Origin: Flexivirga aerilata
GTDB lineage: Bacteria; Actinomycetota; Actinomycetes; Actinomycetales; Dermatophilaceae
DNA: 64,000 nucleotides
Assembly: GCF_013002715.1 (NCBI RefSeq)
Contig: NZ_JABENB010000001.1
Location: 1,736,001-1,800,000 of the forward strand
Direction of reading: 5' to 3'
Shown one piece after another: positions 48,204 to 56,484 of this stretch. Numbering within the stretch: the stretch's first letter is position 1; every line of letters starts with the position of its first letter. Under the pieces are notes generated by a model. The model searched no databases, was not told the DNA's origin, and worked only from the letters and a program-made list of their open reading frames with translations. The position numbers were made by a program, and so were the translations under genes.

Positions 48204-50849
48204 ATGTGTGGAATCGTCGGATACCTCGGCCCGGGCGGCAACGCAGCGATGCTGCAGCGGATGAACGACAGCCAGGCGCACCGTGGCCCCGACGGTCAGG
48301 GCACCTTCACCGACGGCGAGCTCGGCCTCGGCCACCGCCGCCTGTCGATCATCGACGTCGCGCACGGCCAGCAGCCGATGACCACCAAGGACGGCCGCTT
48401 CACCATCGTCTACAACGGCGAGGTCTACAACTACCTGCAGCTGCGCGCCGAGCTGGAGCAGCTGGGTCACGAGTTCACCACCGACTCCGACACCGAGGTC
48501 GTGCTGGAGGCGTTCGCGCAGTGGGGCGTCGAGGCGTTCGACCGCTTCAACGGCATGTGGGGCCTGGCGGTCTGGGACGGCAAGGAGCAGCGCCTCACCC
48601 TGAGCCGCGACCATTTCGGCATCAAGCCGTTGTATGTCGCGCAGGTCGGCGACACCTTCCTGTTCGCCTCCGAGATCAAGTCGATCCTCGCGTCCGGCCT
48701 CTACGAGAAGAAGCCGAACGACCGCACCATCTACCGCTACCTGCGCTTCCGCATCCACGAGGACGGCCGCGAGACGTTCTTCGACGGCATCGAGCGACTC
48801 GAGCCGGGGGAGGCGCTCACCGTCGACGCGAGCGGGGTGCAGCGGGCGCCATACACCCGCCTGCGCGAGGAGCTCGCCGAGCTCGCCACCGAGCAGCGCC
48901 CGTATGACGATGCCGCGGCCGCGGACTACAAGGCGCGCCTGATCGAGGCAGTCCGCCTCCGGCTGCAGTCCGAGGTGCCGGTCGGCACCTCGCTGTCGGG
49001 TGGGCTCGACTCCAGCGCGGTCGCGGTGATTATCAACCAGCTGCTCAACCAGGGCGACGAGACCACCAAGGAGTCGGTCGGCGCCCAGCAGAACACCTTC
49101 TCCGCCGTCTTCCCCGGCTCGCTCAACGACGAGGAGAAGTACGTCGACGCGGTGCTCGACATCTGCCGCGGGCACGTCGACGCGCACAAGATCCTGCCGA
49201 CCGCCGACGAGTTCAAGGCCGACCTGCGCGACTTCATCCGCACCCAGGAGGAGCCGCTGATCTCCTCCGGTCCCTACGCGCAGTATCAGGTGATGCGCGA
49301 GGCGACCCAGCACGTGACCGTGCTGCTCGACGGCCAGGGCGCCGACGAGATGATGGCCGGCTACATCCCCTACTACTTCGTCTACCTGCGCCAGCTGCGC
49401 GCCCAGGGCGCGACCAAGGCGGCCGCCGAGCTGGCCCGGAGCCTCGACGTCATCTACCGGCTCGGCCGCTTCAAGCTGAAGGCGAAACTCAAGCGGCAGA
49501 AGGGGATTCCGGCCACCCAGCTGATGGGCAGCGACTTCGCCCAGCGTTACGCGGGGGAGCGTTACGCCGTCGAGGGCAGCAACCTCAAGAAGCGCCTGAT
49601 CGAGGATCTCTTCGTCGGGTCGCTCCCGTCGCTGCTGCGCTACGAGGACAAGAACACCATGCGCTTCTCGCTCGAGGGGCGCGTGCCGTTCCTCGACAAA
49701 GAGGTGGTGAAGTTCATCTTCAGCCTCTCCGACGAGGCGATCATCAAGAACGGCTGGAACAAGCGGGTGCTGCGCGACGCCACCCGTGGGCTGCTGCCGG
49801 AGTCGATCAACCGGCGCCGCAACAAGATCGGCTTCACCACCCCGCAGGGCGAGTGGTTCATGCGGCTGAAGAACCACTTCTACGGGATCTTTCTGTCGGA
49901 GTCGTTCGCCGGCCGTCCCTACTTCGACCAGCCCGAGGTGCTGCACGCCTTCGAGGGCTGGATCAAGGGCACCAACGACGTCGACTCGATGATGTTCTGG
50001 CGACTGCTCAACATCGAGCTGTGGCTGCGCGAGTTCTTCGATGAGCACGACGCCGACCAGGACGCGCCGGTGCGGATCAAGACCGACCTGGAGGCCAACG
50101 AGGGCAAGGAGCTCGACCTGGTCACCGCGTCCGGCCAGACCGTACGCCGCTACCCGCTGCGCACCGAGCTGTTCAGCCGGGAGGACGACCTCGACGCGCG
50201 CGTCGCCGACGAGATCGACGGCTTCTTCAAGGAGCTCGACGCCGACCCCGAGCACGCCGCGCAACTGGCCGGAAAGCGTTGGTACTTCTTCATTTCGGAG
50301 AAGATCGTCGCGATCACCCAGGGCCGTTCCTATTTCATCTGGGACATCAACGTCGGACGCCCGGCCCGGGTGCTGTCCAAGTACGTCACCCGCACGCCGG
50401 CTGGCATCGGGCTCGGGTCGCCGTTCACCATGCAGCTGGCGATCCAGGAGGCCGGCCTGCCGCGGGTGCTCTACGCCAGCGCCGGCGGCGCGGTCGGCAA
50501 GCTGATCGGCAAGCGCGGCATGTTCTACGAGCTGGTCGGCGGCGACATCCGCGCGATCGACGGACCGACCGAGTACTCCGCCTACCCGTCCAACGTGTCG
50601 GCGAAGCTCGCGCCGAAGGACCCCGACGAGGTGTCGGCCCGGCTGTCGGCGCTGATCCGGTCGCGGGTGCCTGCGGCATACGCCCAGACGTTCGGAGGCA
50701 CCGTGGTGATGGACGCCAACGACATCGGCCGCAACGTGCTCGGCAGCGATGTCGCCGGCGACCGCACCCGGTTTGAGGAGATGTTCGCCGACAACCCGCT
50801 GGGGCAGGGCGGCGAGCAGACCCCGATGGCGATCGTGGTCGAGCGGTAG
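48204..50849 (+). CDS. asnB: Asparagine synthase (glutamine-hydrolysing) fused to a CofE-like F420-0:glutamate ligase domain
   Basis: 881 residues against about 610-650 for a normal AsnB. The N-terminal glutaminase domain starts with MCGIVGYLG, keeping the nucleophile Cys2, and has HRGPDGQGTF and YNGEVYNY. The synthetase domain has the PP-loop SGGLDSSAV (about 268-276) and LLDGQGADEMMAGY. From about residue 640 there is an extra ~240-residue module: RRYPLRTELFSREDDLDARV, FFISEKIVAITQGRS (about 695-710), AGGAVGKLIGKRGMFYELVG, and FGGTVVMDANDIGRNVLGSD (about 830-850). This matches the pattern of bacterial F420-0:gamma-glutamyl ligase-like proteins (TSKIVALAEGR and a later DT/DANDxGR loop). Both halves make amide bonds. 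The natural substrate is not known. Leaderless ATG. Confidence 0.82.
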   Translation: MCGIVGYLGPGGNAAMLQRMNDSQAHRGPDGQGTFTDGELGLGHRRLSIIDVAHGQQPMTTKDGRFTIVYNGEVYNYLQLRAELEQLGHEFTTDSDTEVVLEAFAQWGVEAFDRFNGMWGLAVWDGKEQRLTLSRDHFGIKPLYVAQVGDTFLFASEIKSILASGLYEKKPNDRTIYRYLRFRIHEDGRETFFDGIERLEPGEALTVDASGVQRAPYTRLREELAELATEQRPYDDAAAADYKARLIEAVRLRLQSEVPVGTSLSGGLDSSAVAVIINQLLNQGDETTKESVGAQQNTFSAVFPGSLNDEEKYVDAVLDICRGHVDAHKILPTADEFKADLRDFIRTQEEPLISSGPYAQYQVMREATQHVTVLLDGQGADEMMAGYIPYYFVYLRQLRAQGATKAAAELARSLDVIYRLGRFKLKAKLKRQKGIPATQLMGSDFAQRYAGERYAVEGSNLKKRLIEDLFVGSLPSLLRYEDKNTMRFSLEGRVPFLDKEVVKFIFSLSDEAIIKNGWNKRVLRDATRGLLPESINRRRNKIGFTTPQGEWFMRLKNHFYGIFLSESFAGRPYFDQPEVLHAFEGWIKGTNDVDSMMFWRLLNIELWLREFFDEHDADQDAPVRIKTDLEANEGKELDLVTASGQTVRRYPLRTELFSREDDLDARVADEIDGFFKELDADPEHAAQLAGKRWYFFISEKIVAITQGRSYFIWDINVGRPARVLSKYVTRTPAGIGLGSPFTMQLAIQEAGLPRVLYASAGGAVGKLIGKRGMFYELVGGDIRAIDGPTEYSAYPSNVSAKLAPKDPDEVSARLSALIRSRVPAAYAQTFGGTVVMDANDIGRNVLGSDVAGDRTRFEEMFADNPLGQGGEQTPMAIVVER

Positions 50850-50856
50850 GACCGGC

Positions 50857-51648
50857 TCAGGCCTCGTACTTGCTGTGCAGGTGCACCGGGTCGCTCGCCG
50901 GCTGGTGCCGGCGGGCGGCCTGTCGCTTGCGGTAGGTCAGGTTGAGCGCCTCGACCGCGATCGCGAAGGCGATCGGGCCGTAGATCACGGCCTTGTCGAG
51001 GTGTACGTCGAAACCCTCGGCCAGCAGCGTCGAGCCGATCAGCACCAGGAAGCTCAGCGCGAGCATCTTCACCGTCGGGTGCTCGTTGACGAAGGCGCTG
51101 ATCCGGCCGGCGAGGACCATCATCAGGCCGATCGACAGGACCACGGCCGCCACCATGATGTAGAGCTGGTCGACCATGCCGACCGCGGTGATCACCGAGT
51201 CGAGCGAGAAGACCATGTCGATCAGCAGGATCTGCACGATCACCCGGGCGAAGGTGCTCGACTTGCTGGCCGTTCCCGGTGTGCCGTCGGAGCCGTGCTC
51301 CTCCACGCCCTCGAGCTTCTCGTGGATCTCGGTGACTGCCTTGTAGACCAGGAACGCGCCACCGACGATCAGGATCAGGTCGCGGCCGGACAGTTGCAGG
51401 GCCGACGCGTCGCCGATCGAGATCAGTGTCGACTTCAGACCGATGATCCACGAGGCGACCATCAGCAGCAGGATGCGCAGCACCAGGGCCAGGCTCAGTC
51501 CGACGAAGCGGGCCTTGGGCCGCTGGTGCTCCGGCAGCCGGCCGGTGAGGATCGAGATGAAGACGACGTTGTCGATGCCGAGCACCAGCTCGAGAGCGAA
51601 AAGGGTCAGGAACGCGACCCACAGGTCTGGGCTTGAGAAGAAGTCCAT
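50857..51648 (-). CDS. TerC-family integral membrane protein
   Basis: A 263-residue membrane protein with about seven helices. The diagnostic acidic pairs are in LELVLGIDNVVFISILTGRL (about 18-37) and ILLIDMVFSLDSVITAVGMV (about 140-160). Members of the TerC/Alx/YkoY group move Mn2+ or affect metallation of exported proteins; the old tellurite link is indirect. The start ATG 51648 has AGGGG nine bases upstream, and residues further upstream are not family-like. The gene converges on the asnB fusion with only seven bases between stops. Confidence 0.9.
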   Translation of the reverse strand: MDFFSSPDLWVAFLTLFALELVLGIDNVVFISILTGRLPEHQRPKARFVGLSLALVLRILLLMVASWIIGLKSTLISIGDASALQLSGRDLILIVGGAFLVYKAVTEIHEKLEGVEEHGSDGTPGTASKSSTFARVIVQILLIDMVFSLDSVITAVGMVDQLYIMVAAVVLSIGLMMVLAGRISAFVNEHPTVKMLALSFLVLIGSTLLAEGFDVHLDKAVIYGPIAFAIAVEALNLTYRKRQAARRHQPASDPVHLHSKYEA

Positions 51649-51793
51649 AGTTATCGCCCCTAACGTCGGAGGTATGGCGGCAGTTCCGCGCGACGGCGCG
51701 GTCAGCGCCACCTGCGCGGCCGGGTAGACTAGCCCAAAGTCCACCGGCGTCGACGGTGGAGCGCCCCGCCATACTCCAAGGAGCTGTTGCCCC

Positions 51794-52063
51794 GTGAGCC
51801 TCAACGTCGAGATCGTCGCCCCCGACCGCAAGGTCTGGAGCGGTGAGGCCAAGCAGCTGTCCGCGCGCACCGTCGAGGGCGAGATCGGCATCCTGCCGGG
51901 TCACTCGCCGATGCTCGCCGTGCTCGGCAACGGTGAGGTGCACATCGACCCGATCGACGGCAAGCGCAGCACGATCACCATCGACGGCGGCTTCATCTCG
52001 GTCGACAAGGACCAGGTGCGTCTCGTCGCCGAGCGCGTCGACGCCACGGCTCTGACCGCCTGA
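51794..52063 (+). CDS. atpC: F1Fo ATP synthase subunit epsilon, displaced from the atp operon
   Basis: Rotor subunit, 89 residues: VEIVAPDRKVWSGEAKQLSA, EGEIGILPGHSPMLAVLGNG and IDGGFISVDKDQVRLVAERV. Only the beta-sandwich domain is present; the C-terminal helical hairpin that inhibits ATP hydrolysis in longer homologues is absent, as in several related actinobacteria. GTG start with AAGGAG upstream. It lies 6.7 kb from atpD and so needs its own promoter; TAGACT at 51725-51730 is a candidate -10 box. DUF2550 follows after seven bases, the usual atpC neighbour. Confidence 0.95.
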   Translation: MSLNVEIVAPDRKVWSGEAKQLSARTVEGEIGILPGHSPMLAVLGNGEVHIDPIDGKRSTITIDGGFISVDKDQVRLVAERVDATALTA

Positions 52064-52070
52064 GCACCGG

Positions 52071-52502
52071 ATGGCCGCGACGATCGACTGGATTGGGGTC
52101 GGTCTCGCGTGCCTGGTGTTGCTCGTCGTGCTGGTGCTCGCCGGCATGGTGCTGCGCCGGCGTCTGATCGCCCGGGGCGAACCCATGGCGCTCGTCGCGC
52201 TCGCTCGCGGCGAGGACGGCTGGAAGCTCGGCATGACCCGGCTCACCACCCACGACGTCCAGTGGTTCGCGCTCGTCGGCCTCGGGCTGCGGCCGCGATG
52301 GGTGTGGGTCCGCGGCGACCTCGACCTCGGCTCACCGGAGCCGGTCGCCGGCAACCGCCCGATCGCGATCGTCGACCCGGTGCAGGTGGACTGTCAGGCG
52401 GGCGGGCGGAGCTTCCGCATCGCCGTCGCGCGCGGTGACTACACGGCCCTGCGCTCCTGGTCGGAGTCGGCGCCGCCCGGCCGGGGCGTCAACGTCGCCT
52501 GA
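52071..52502 (+). CDS. DUF2550 membrane-anchored protein
   Basis: A 143-residue protein with one N-terminal membrane helix (WIGVGLACLVLLVVLVLAGM) and a beta-rich cytoplasmic domain (GEPMALVALARGEDGWKLGM, DVQWFALVGLGLRPRWVWVR). It is the actinobacterial DUF2550 family, which regularly follows atpC. The pairing atpC-DUF2550 has been kept here even though both are separated from the other atp genes, which suggests they moved or stayed together as a unit. Function unknown. Confidence 0.85.
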   Translation: MAATIDWIGVGLACLVLLVVLVLAGMVLRRRLIARGEPMALVALARGEDGWKLGMTRLTTHDVQWFALVGLGLRPRWVWVRGDLDLGSPEPVAGNRPIAIVDPVQVDCQAGGRSFRIAVARGDYTALRSWSESAPPGRGVNVA

Positions 52503-52511
52503 TCCCGGCGA

Positions 52512-52597
52512 CTGCTGCTCCCACTCTCACCCCACCTTCACTCCCACTCCCGCCTCCACTCACAGTCCCGCCTCCGCTCCGGCAGCCGCTCCCACTC
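52512..52597. other. Pyrimidine-rich tract
   Basis: About 86 bases made mainly of CTCCCACTC/CCGCCTCC-type units with few purines on the plus strand, directly after DUF2550. No gene or hairpin is visible. It leads into the composite repeat. Confidence 0.6.
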
Positions 52598-52963
52598 CCG
52601 CGACTGACGGCTCCCTCGCCGAGTGACGGCCCGATCGCGCCGTCACTCGACCGGTGACGCGTCAGTCGCCGGTGGGGTGCCATCGCGTGCATAGCCCGCG
52701 ACGGTTGCGACTTGTGCACGGCCCACACACTCCGAGCTGGTTTCGCGTGCGCAGCTCGCGACGGTTGCGACTTGTGCACGGCCCGGGCGGGTTTGGCGTG
52801 CGCAGCTCGCGATCGTTGCGACTTGTGCACGGCCCGGGCGGGTTTGGCGTGCGCAGCTCGCGATCGTTGCGACTTCTGCACGCGCCGCGACTGACGGCTC
52901 CCTCGCCGAGCGACGGCCCGATCGCGCCGTCACTCGACCGCTGACGCGTCAGTCGCCGGTGGG
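52598..52963. repeat. Composite repeat: two 79-bp flanking copies enclosing 51-bp tandem repeats
   Basis: The 446-base gap 52503-52948 has no gene. Copies at 52598-52676 and 52885-52963 differ at only two positions. Each starts with GCGACTGACG and ends with CGTCAGTCGC (inverted) and has an inner GAGTGACGG/CCGTCACTC-type stem. Between them lie four units beginning near 52688, 52748, 52799 and 52850, with steps of 60, 51 and 51, built on TGCGCAGCTCGCGATCG and ACTTGTGCACGGCCCGGGCG. The right copy supplies the last codons and stop of the adenosyltransferase gene. Structure suggests a MITE-like element. Confidence 0.85.
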
Positions 52964-53599
52964 AGACTCGTGGGCGTCCGGCCCGGACTCGCGGCCGCCG
53001 CCCGGCTGCCACAGCACGTCGCCGCCGCGCGGGAGGTTCGCGACCCGGGCGGCGAGGAAGAGCAGATCCGAGAGCCGGTTCAGATAGGTCGCGGTGAGCG
53101 GGTTGACGCCGCCCTGGCCACGCTCGCTGCCGGCGGGAGCGGGTGCGTCGCCATACGTCTCGACCGCGGCCCAGGCGGCTCGCTCGGCGCGGCGGGCGAC
53201 CGTGCGCGCCACGTGCAGCTGCGCGGCTCCGATCGTGCCGCCGGGCAGGATGAACGACCGGAGGGTCTCCACCTCGTCGCCGAGCCGGTCGCAGTCGGCC
53301 TCCAGATCATCGATCCACGGCTGTTTGACCCGCAGCGGCGGGTGTTCCGGATCCTCCACGAGAGGCGTGCACAGGTCGGCGCCGACGTCGAACAGTTCGT
53401 TCTGCACGCGGGTGAGCGTGGCCGCCAGGTCGTCGCGCAGGTCGCCGCTCGCGATCGCGACGCCGATCGTGCTGTTCGCCTCGTCGGTGTCGGCGTAGGC
53501 GACCAGCCGCGGGTCGTTCTTGCTGGTCCGGCTGAAGTCGCCGAGCGCGGTCGTGCCGGCGTCTCCGGTGCGGGTGTAGATGCGGCTCAGGATCACCAT
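52949..53599 (-). CDS. pduO: ATP:cob(I)alamin adenosyltransferase (PduO type)
   Basis: Makes adenosylcobalamin, the cofactor of methylmalonyl-CoA mutase; 216 residues. Family signatures: IYTRTGDAGTTALGDFSR at the N-terminus (ATP loop), ADTDEANSTIGVA, FILPGGTIGAAQLHVARTVA and RRAERAAW, and YLNRLSDLLFLAAR. ATG 53599 has GAGG nine bases upstream. The C-terminal ~20 residues (GGRESGPDAHESPTGD) are partly encoded in the flanking repeat and are probably a non-conserved tail. Epimerase and MeaB genes further on fit the same B12 route. Confidence 0.94.
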   Translation of the reverse strand: MVILSRIYTRTGDAGTTALGDFSRTSKNDPRLVAYADTDEANSTIGVAIASGDLRDDLAATLTRVQNELFDVGADLCTPLVEDPEHPPLRVKQPWIDDLEADCDRLGDEVETLRSFILPGGTIGAAQLHVARTVARRAERAAWAAVETYGDAPAPAGSERGQGGVNPLTATYLNRLSDLLFLAARVANLPRGGDVLWQPGGGRESGPDAHESPTGD

Positions 53600-53768
53600 G
53601 CGGGCCATCCTCGCAGCCGCCGCACTACCGCCGGGCGACTGCCCTCCGTGCCGCATTCGTGCGCCGGTTTACCGAACTGTGACCTCAGCGTGCCCAACGA
53701 GGCGGCATCCTCGTGCGTCAATACATGCGAACGAGGAGACCGCTCACAACAGGAAAGGTGGCAAGACG

Positions 53769-54134
53769 ATGGCTCGGTCGGGGGATCGCGAACCAAACTC
53801 GACCACCATTGAAGTGCTCCGGCCCGGCAACGAACTCGCGGTGCACGGCGCGCTCGACGTGCATTCCGTGGCGGACGTGCGCAATGCGCTCAGCCGGGCC
53901 ATCGACGACGGCGCCGGGGATCTGGTGCTGCATCTCGGCGGTGCCGAGATCGGCGACGCCACCGGCCTCGGCGTGATCGTCGGTGCGCACCACCGCGCGA
54001 TGCGGGCCGGCCGCAAGCTGGTGCTGGCCGACGGCTCGGCGCGTCTGGAGCGACTGATGCGGGCGACGAAGCTGAGCCGGGTCATCCCGCTCGGCCGCAC
54101 GTCGCTCTCGACGCCGGCGACGCTTCCCGCCTGA
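53769..54134 (+). CDS. STAS-domain anti-sigma factor antagonist-like protein
   Basis: A 121-residue single STAS domain (about 15-110) of the SpoIIAA/RsbV class: STTIEVLRPGNELAVHGALD, LVLHLGGAEIGDATGLGVIV. In classic members the phosphorylated residue is the Ser of DSSGLG; here it reads DATGLG, so a Thr takes the place. These proteins free a sigma factor by binding its anti-sigma kinase. No kinase or sigma gene is adjacent. GGAAAGGTGG precedes the ATG. Confidence 0.85.
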   Translation: MARSGDREPNSTTIEVLRPGNELAVHGALDVHSVADVRNALSRAIDDGAGDLVLHLGGAEIGDATGLGVIVGAHHRAMRAGRKLVLADGSARLERLMRATKLSRVIPLGRTSLSTPATLPA

Positions 54135-54174
54135 CGGACGTGGCCGACCTGACCGCCTGCCTGATCACCGCCGG

Positions 54175-55689
54175 TCAGGACACCGCGGTCGCCGCCGCGC
54201 GACGCGGGTCACCGGCGGCCGCGAGGTCGCCCTGCGCGGTGCGGTATGCCGCGCCGACCCCGCCGAAGTACATGGCGAGCGGCGGATGCTCGACGTCGCG
54301 GTAGCCCAGCTCCCGGATCGCCGCGGTGATCGCGGCGTCCGGCTCGTGGTCGACCTGCACGTCGTCGCCCTTGCGCTGCACGTGCAGGCGGGGTGCGTCG
54401 ATCGCCGCCTGCAGGTCGGCCCCGGTGAGGCAGTAGCGCGCGATCACCTGGGAGAGCGCGGTCGTGATGCGGTCGGCGCCCGGGCTGCCGATCGCCAGCG
54501 TCACTCCTGCGCTGCTCCGCGCCGTGGTCGGTGCCATGTTGGAGGCGAGGCGGGTGCCCGGCGGGAGCGCGTGCAACCCGAGGCGGTTGAGCTCGGGCTC
54601 GCCGAGGCAGTTGTTGAGCACCAGGCCCGTGCCGGGCACGGTCACTCCCGAGGAGTAGCCCGCCGAGGTCGTGATCGCGCAGGCCGTGCCGTCGCCGTCG
54701 ACGACCGACACGTGTGCGGTGTCGGTGCTGGTCGGCAGCGACTCCAGGCCGGTCGTCTCCAGCGCGAGCAGCAGCTCGTTGCCAGCGATCCGCAGGTCGT
54801 GTGCGAGGTCGAGGTGGGCGGCCCGATAACTGAGCACCTGTCGCTGGATCTCGATCAGCGTCTTGGGGTCGTGGCCGCGCTCGCTGATCAGGCGCAGCAT
54901 CGCGGTGAGCACCGGACCGCCGATCGACGGCGGCGGGTTGAGCGCGACGTCCCAGTCGCCGACCGTCGCGCGGCTCGCGGGTCGGCACACCGCTTCGTAT
55001 GCCGAGAGGTCCGCACGGCCGATCAGCCCGCCCTCGGCGCTCACGTGATCGGCGATCGTCCGCCCGAGGTCACCGGTGTAGAGCGCCGAAACACCCTCCG
55101 CGGCAACGATTTCCATTGACCTCGCGAGGTCGTCGTTCGTCAGCAGCGTGCCCGGCCCCACCGGCCGGCCACCGTCGAAGTGCTGAGCGCGGGTGACCGG
55201 GTCGAAGCCGTAGAGCTCGGCGCCGACCAGCTGCAGATAGCTGCCGGCTGCCTGGCCGACCCGGAAGCCGCGGCGCGCGGCGTCGATCGCCGGGGCGAGG
55301 ATGTCCGCCCAGCTCGCTTTGCCGAAGCGTGTGCGGGCGAGCTCGTAGGCGGCGAAAGACCCTGGTGTTGCTGCGGATCCGGCGCCGGCGAAGACCGTGA
55401 TGCCGCCGCCGTAGTCCAGGTCGATCTGCCGCAGCCCTTGACCGAAGCGGTCCGGGGTCGCGTCTCGACCGGGCATCTCGCAGTTGCCGTCCACGACCTC
55501 CGGGGCTCCGCCCGCCGGCCAGACGTTGACGAAGGCACCGCCCAGGGCGCTCACGATCCCGGGCTCGGTGACATAGGTGACCGCCTGGGCCGCGATCGCG
55601 GCGTCGACCGCGGTGCCGCCGAGCGCGACGACGTCGAGGCCGGCCTGCGCGGCGAGGGCGTTGGGTGCGGCGATCGCGGCTCTCGTCAT
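54175..55689 (-). CDS. Gamma-glutamyltransferase-family protein, no signal peptide
   Basis: An Ntn-hydrolase of the gamma-glutamyltranspeptidase family, 504 residues. The large-subunit start (AAIAAPNALAAQAGLDVVALGGTAVDAAIA, given as about residues 4-33) and the autocleavage site before the nucleophile Thr in TDTAHVSVVDGDG (about 345) are visible; TSAGYSSGVTVPGTGLVLNN and SNMAPTTA follow. Normal GGTs are exported, but no signal peptide is present here, so it should act in the cytoplasm and its substrate may not be glutathione. ATG 55689 has AGGA six bases upstream. It ends near the STAS gene and starts eight bases after nucS, forming a possible nucS-ggt pair. Confidence 0.85.
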   Translation of the reverse strand: MTRAAIAAPNALAAQAGLDVVALGGTAVDAAIAAQAVTYVTEPGIVSALGGAFVNVWPAGGAPEVVDGNCEMPGRDATPDRFGQGLRQIDLDYGGGITVFAGAGSAATPGSFAAYELARTRFGKASWADILAPAIDAARRGFRVGQAAGSYLQLVGAELYGFDPVTRAQHFDGGRPVGPGTLLTNDDLARSMEIVAAEGVSALYTGDLGRTIADHVSAEGGLIGRADLSAYEAVCRPASRATVGDWDVALNPPPSIGGPVLTAMLRLISERGHDPKTLIEIQRQVLSYRAAHLDLAHDLRIAGNELLLALETTGLESLPTSTDTAHVSVVDGDGTACAITTSAGYSSGVTVPGTGLVLNNCLGEPELNRLGLHALPPGTRLASNMAPTTARSSAGVTLAIGSPGADRITTALSQVIARYCLTGADLQAAIDAPRLHVQRKGDDVQVDHEPDAAITAAIRELGYRDVEHPPLAMYFGGVGAAYRTAQGDLAAAGDPRRAAATAVS

Positions 55690-55697
55690 ACGGGGTC

Positions 55698-56393
55698 CTA
55701 GAAGAGGCGCGCTTCGGCGTCGTCCATGCCCTTGAGAGCCTCGTAATCCAGTGTGACGCAACGGATCCCGCGATCCTCGGCGAGCACGCGTGCCTGCGGT
55801 TTGATCAGCTGCGCGGCGAAGACGCCGGTCACCGGGGCCAGGTGCGGGTCGCGGTTGAGCAGCTCGAGGTAGCGGGTCAGCTGCTCCACGCCGTCGATGT
55901 CGCCGCGCCGCTTGATCTCGACGGCGACCGTGGCGCCGGAGGAGTCACGGCACATGATGTCGACCGGCCCGATCGCGGTCATGTATTCACGACGGATCAT
56001 GCTGTAGCCGTCGCCGAGGGTGTGGATGTGCTCGGCGAGCAGCGCCTGCAACTGCGCCTCGACGCCGTCCTTGACCAGACCGGGATCGACCCCGAGGTCG
56101 TGACTGGAGTCGTGCTGGATCTCGTGGATGCGCACGTGCAGCCGGTCCTCGGACTTCGCGTGCTGCACCGACCAGACCGCGACCACGCCCTCCTCGCGCT
56201 CGTCGTCCGTCGGGTCGAGCTGCGCCATCGAGCACGGCGGCGACATCCAGTTGAGCGGCTTGTAGGACCCGCCGTCACTGTGGATCAGCACCGAACCGTC
56301 GGCCTTGACCATCAGCAGCCGGGTGGCGAGCGGCAGGTGGGCGGTCAGACGGCCGACGTAGTCGACGCTGCACCGGGCAATCACAACGCGCAC
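55698..56393 (-). CDS. nucS: Mismatch-specific endonuclease NucS
   Basis: RecB-like nuclease that replaces MutS/MutL in most actinobacteria by cutting at G-T, G-G and T-T mismatches; 231 residues. N-terminal DNA-binding region: [40 protein letters not shown]. Nuclease motifs: GPVDIMCRD and [20 protein letters not shown] (about 140-175). The last residues ARLF match the sliding-clamp-binding tail of the family. GTG start, standard for the family. Confidence 0.95.
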   Translation of the reverse strand: MRVVIARCSVDYVGRLTAHLPLATRLLMVKADGSVLIHSDGGSYKPLNWMSPPCSMAQLDPTDDEREEGVVAVWSVQHAKSEDRLHVRIHEIQHDSSHDLGVDPGLVKDGVEAQLQALLAEHIHTLGDGYSMIRREYMTAIGPVDIMCRDSSGATVAVEIKRRGDIDGVEQLTRYLELLNRDPHLAPVTGVFAAQLIKPQARVLAEDRGIRCVTLDYEALKGMDDAEARLF

Positions 56394-56472
56394 GGAGAGC
56401 CACCCTAATGCCCGCGCGCCGGCTACGGCGCCGCGGCGACCACCGTGGCGCAGCCGTCGATGCCCCGGCTGT

Positions 56473-56478
56473 CAGACT
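56473..56478 (+). promoter_or_regulatory. Possible -10 box of hydroxyacyl-CoA dehydrogenase gene
   Basis: CAGACT lies six bases before the ATG at 56485; no ribosome binding site is present. The match to TANNNT is imperfect. Confidence 0.3.
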
Positions 56479-56484
56479 GGCCGC

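Noticed and set aside
47394..50264. 956-codon minus-strand open frame across the lipoprotein and AsnB region
   Set aside because: Opposes the clear AsnB coding frame with catalytic motifs; no recognisable domain.
51649..51793. Possible yybP-ykoY manganese riboswitch before the TerC gene
   Set aside because: TerC genes often have one, but I could not find the conserved paired elements in the 145-base leader.
51649..51891. N-terminal extension of the TerC protein
   Set aside because: The frame is open upstream, but those residues are not hydrophobic or family-like, overlap atpC, and the ATG at 51648 fits the family start.
52688..52884. Possible CRISPR array
   Set aside because: Units of 51-60 bp are contiguous and nearly identical with no unique spacers, and no cas genes are present.
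52489..53012. Minus- and plus-strand open frames with repeated peptides (for example KSQRSRAAHAKPARAVH)
   Set aside because: They are products of the 51-bp tandem repeats, open in several frames because the unit length is a multiple of three.
56394..56408. Leaderless -10 box for nucS (TAGGGT)
   Set aside because: The box is nine bases from the GTG, longer than in the other examples, and competing registers exist, so it was not listed as a feature.
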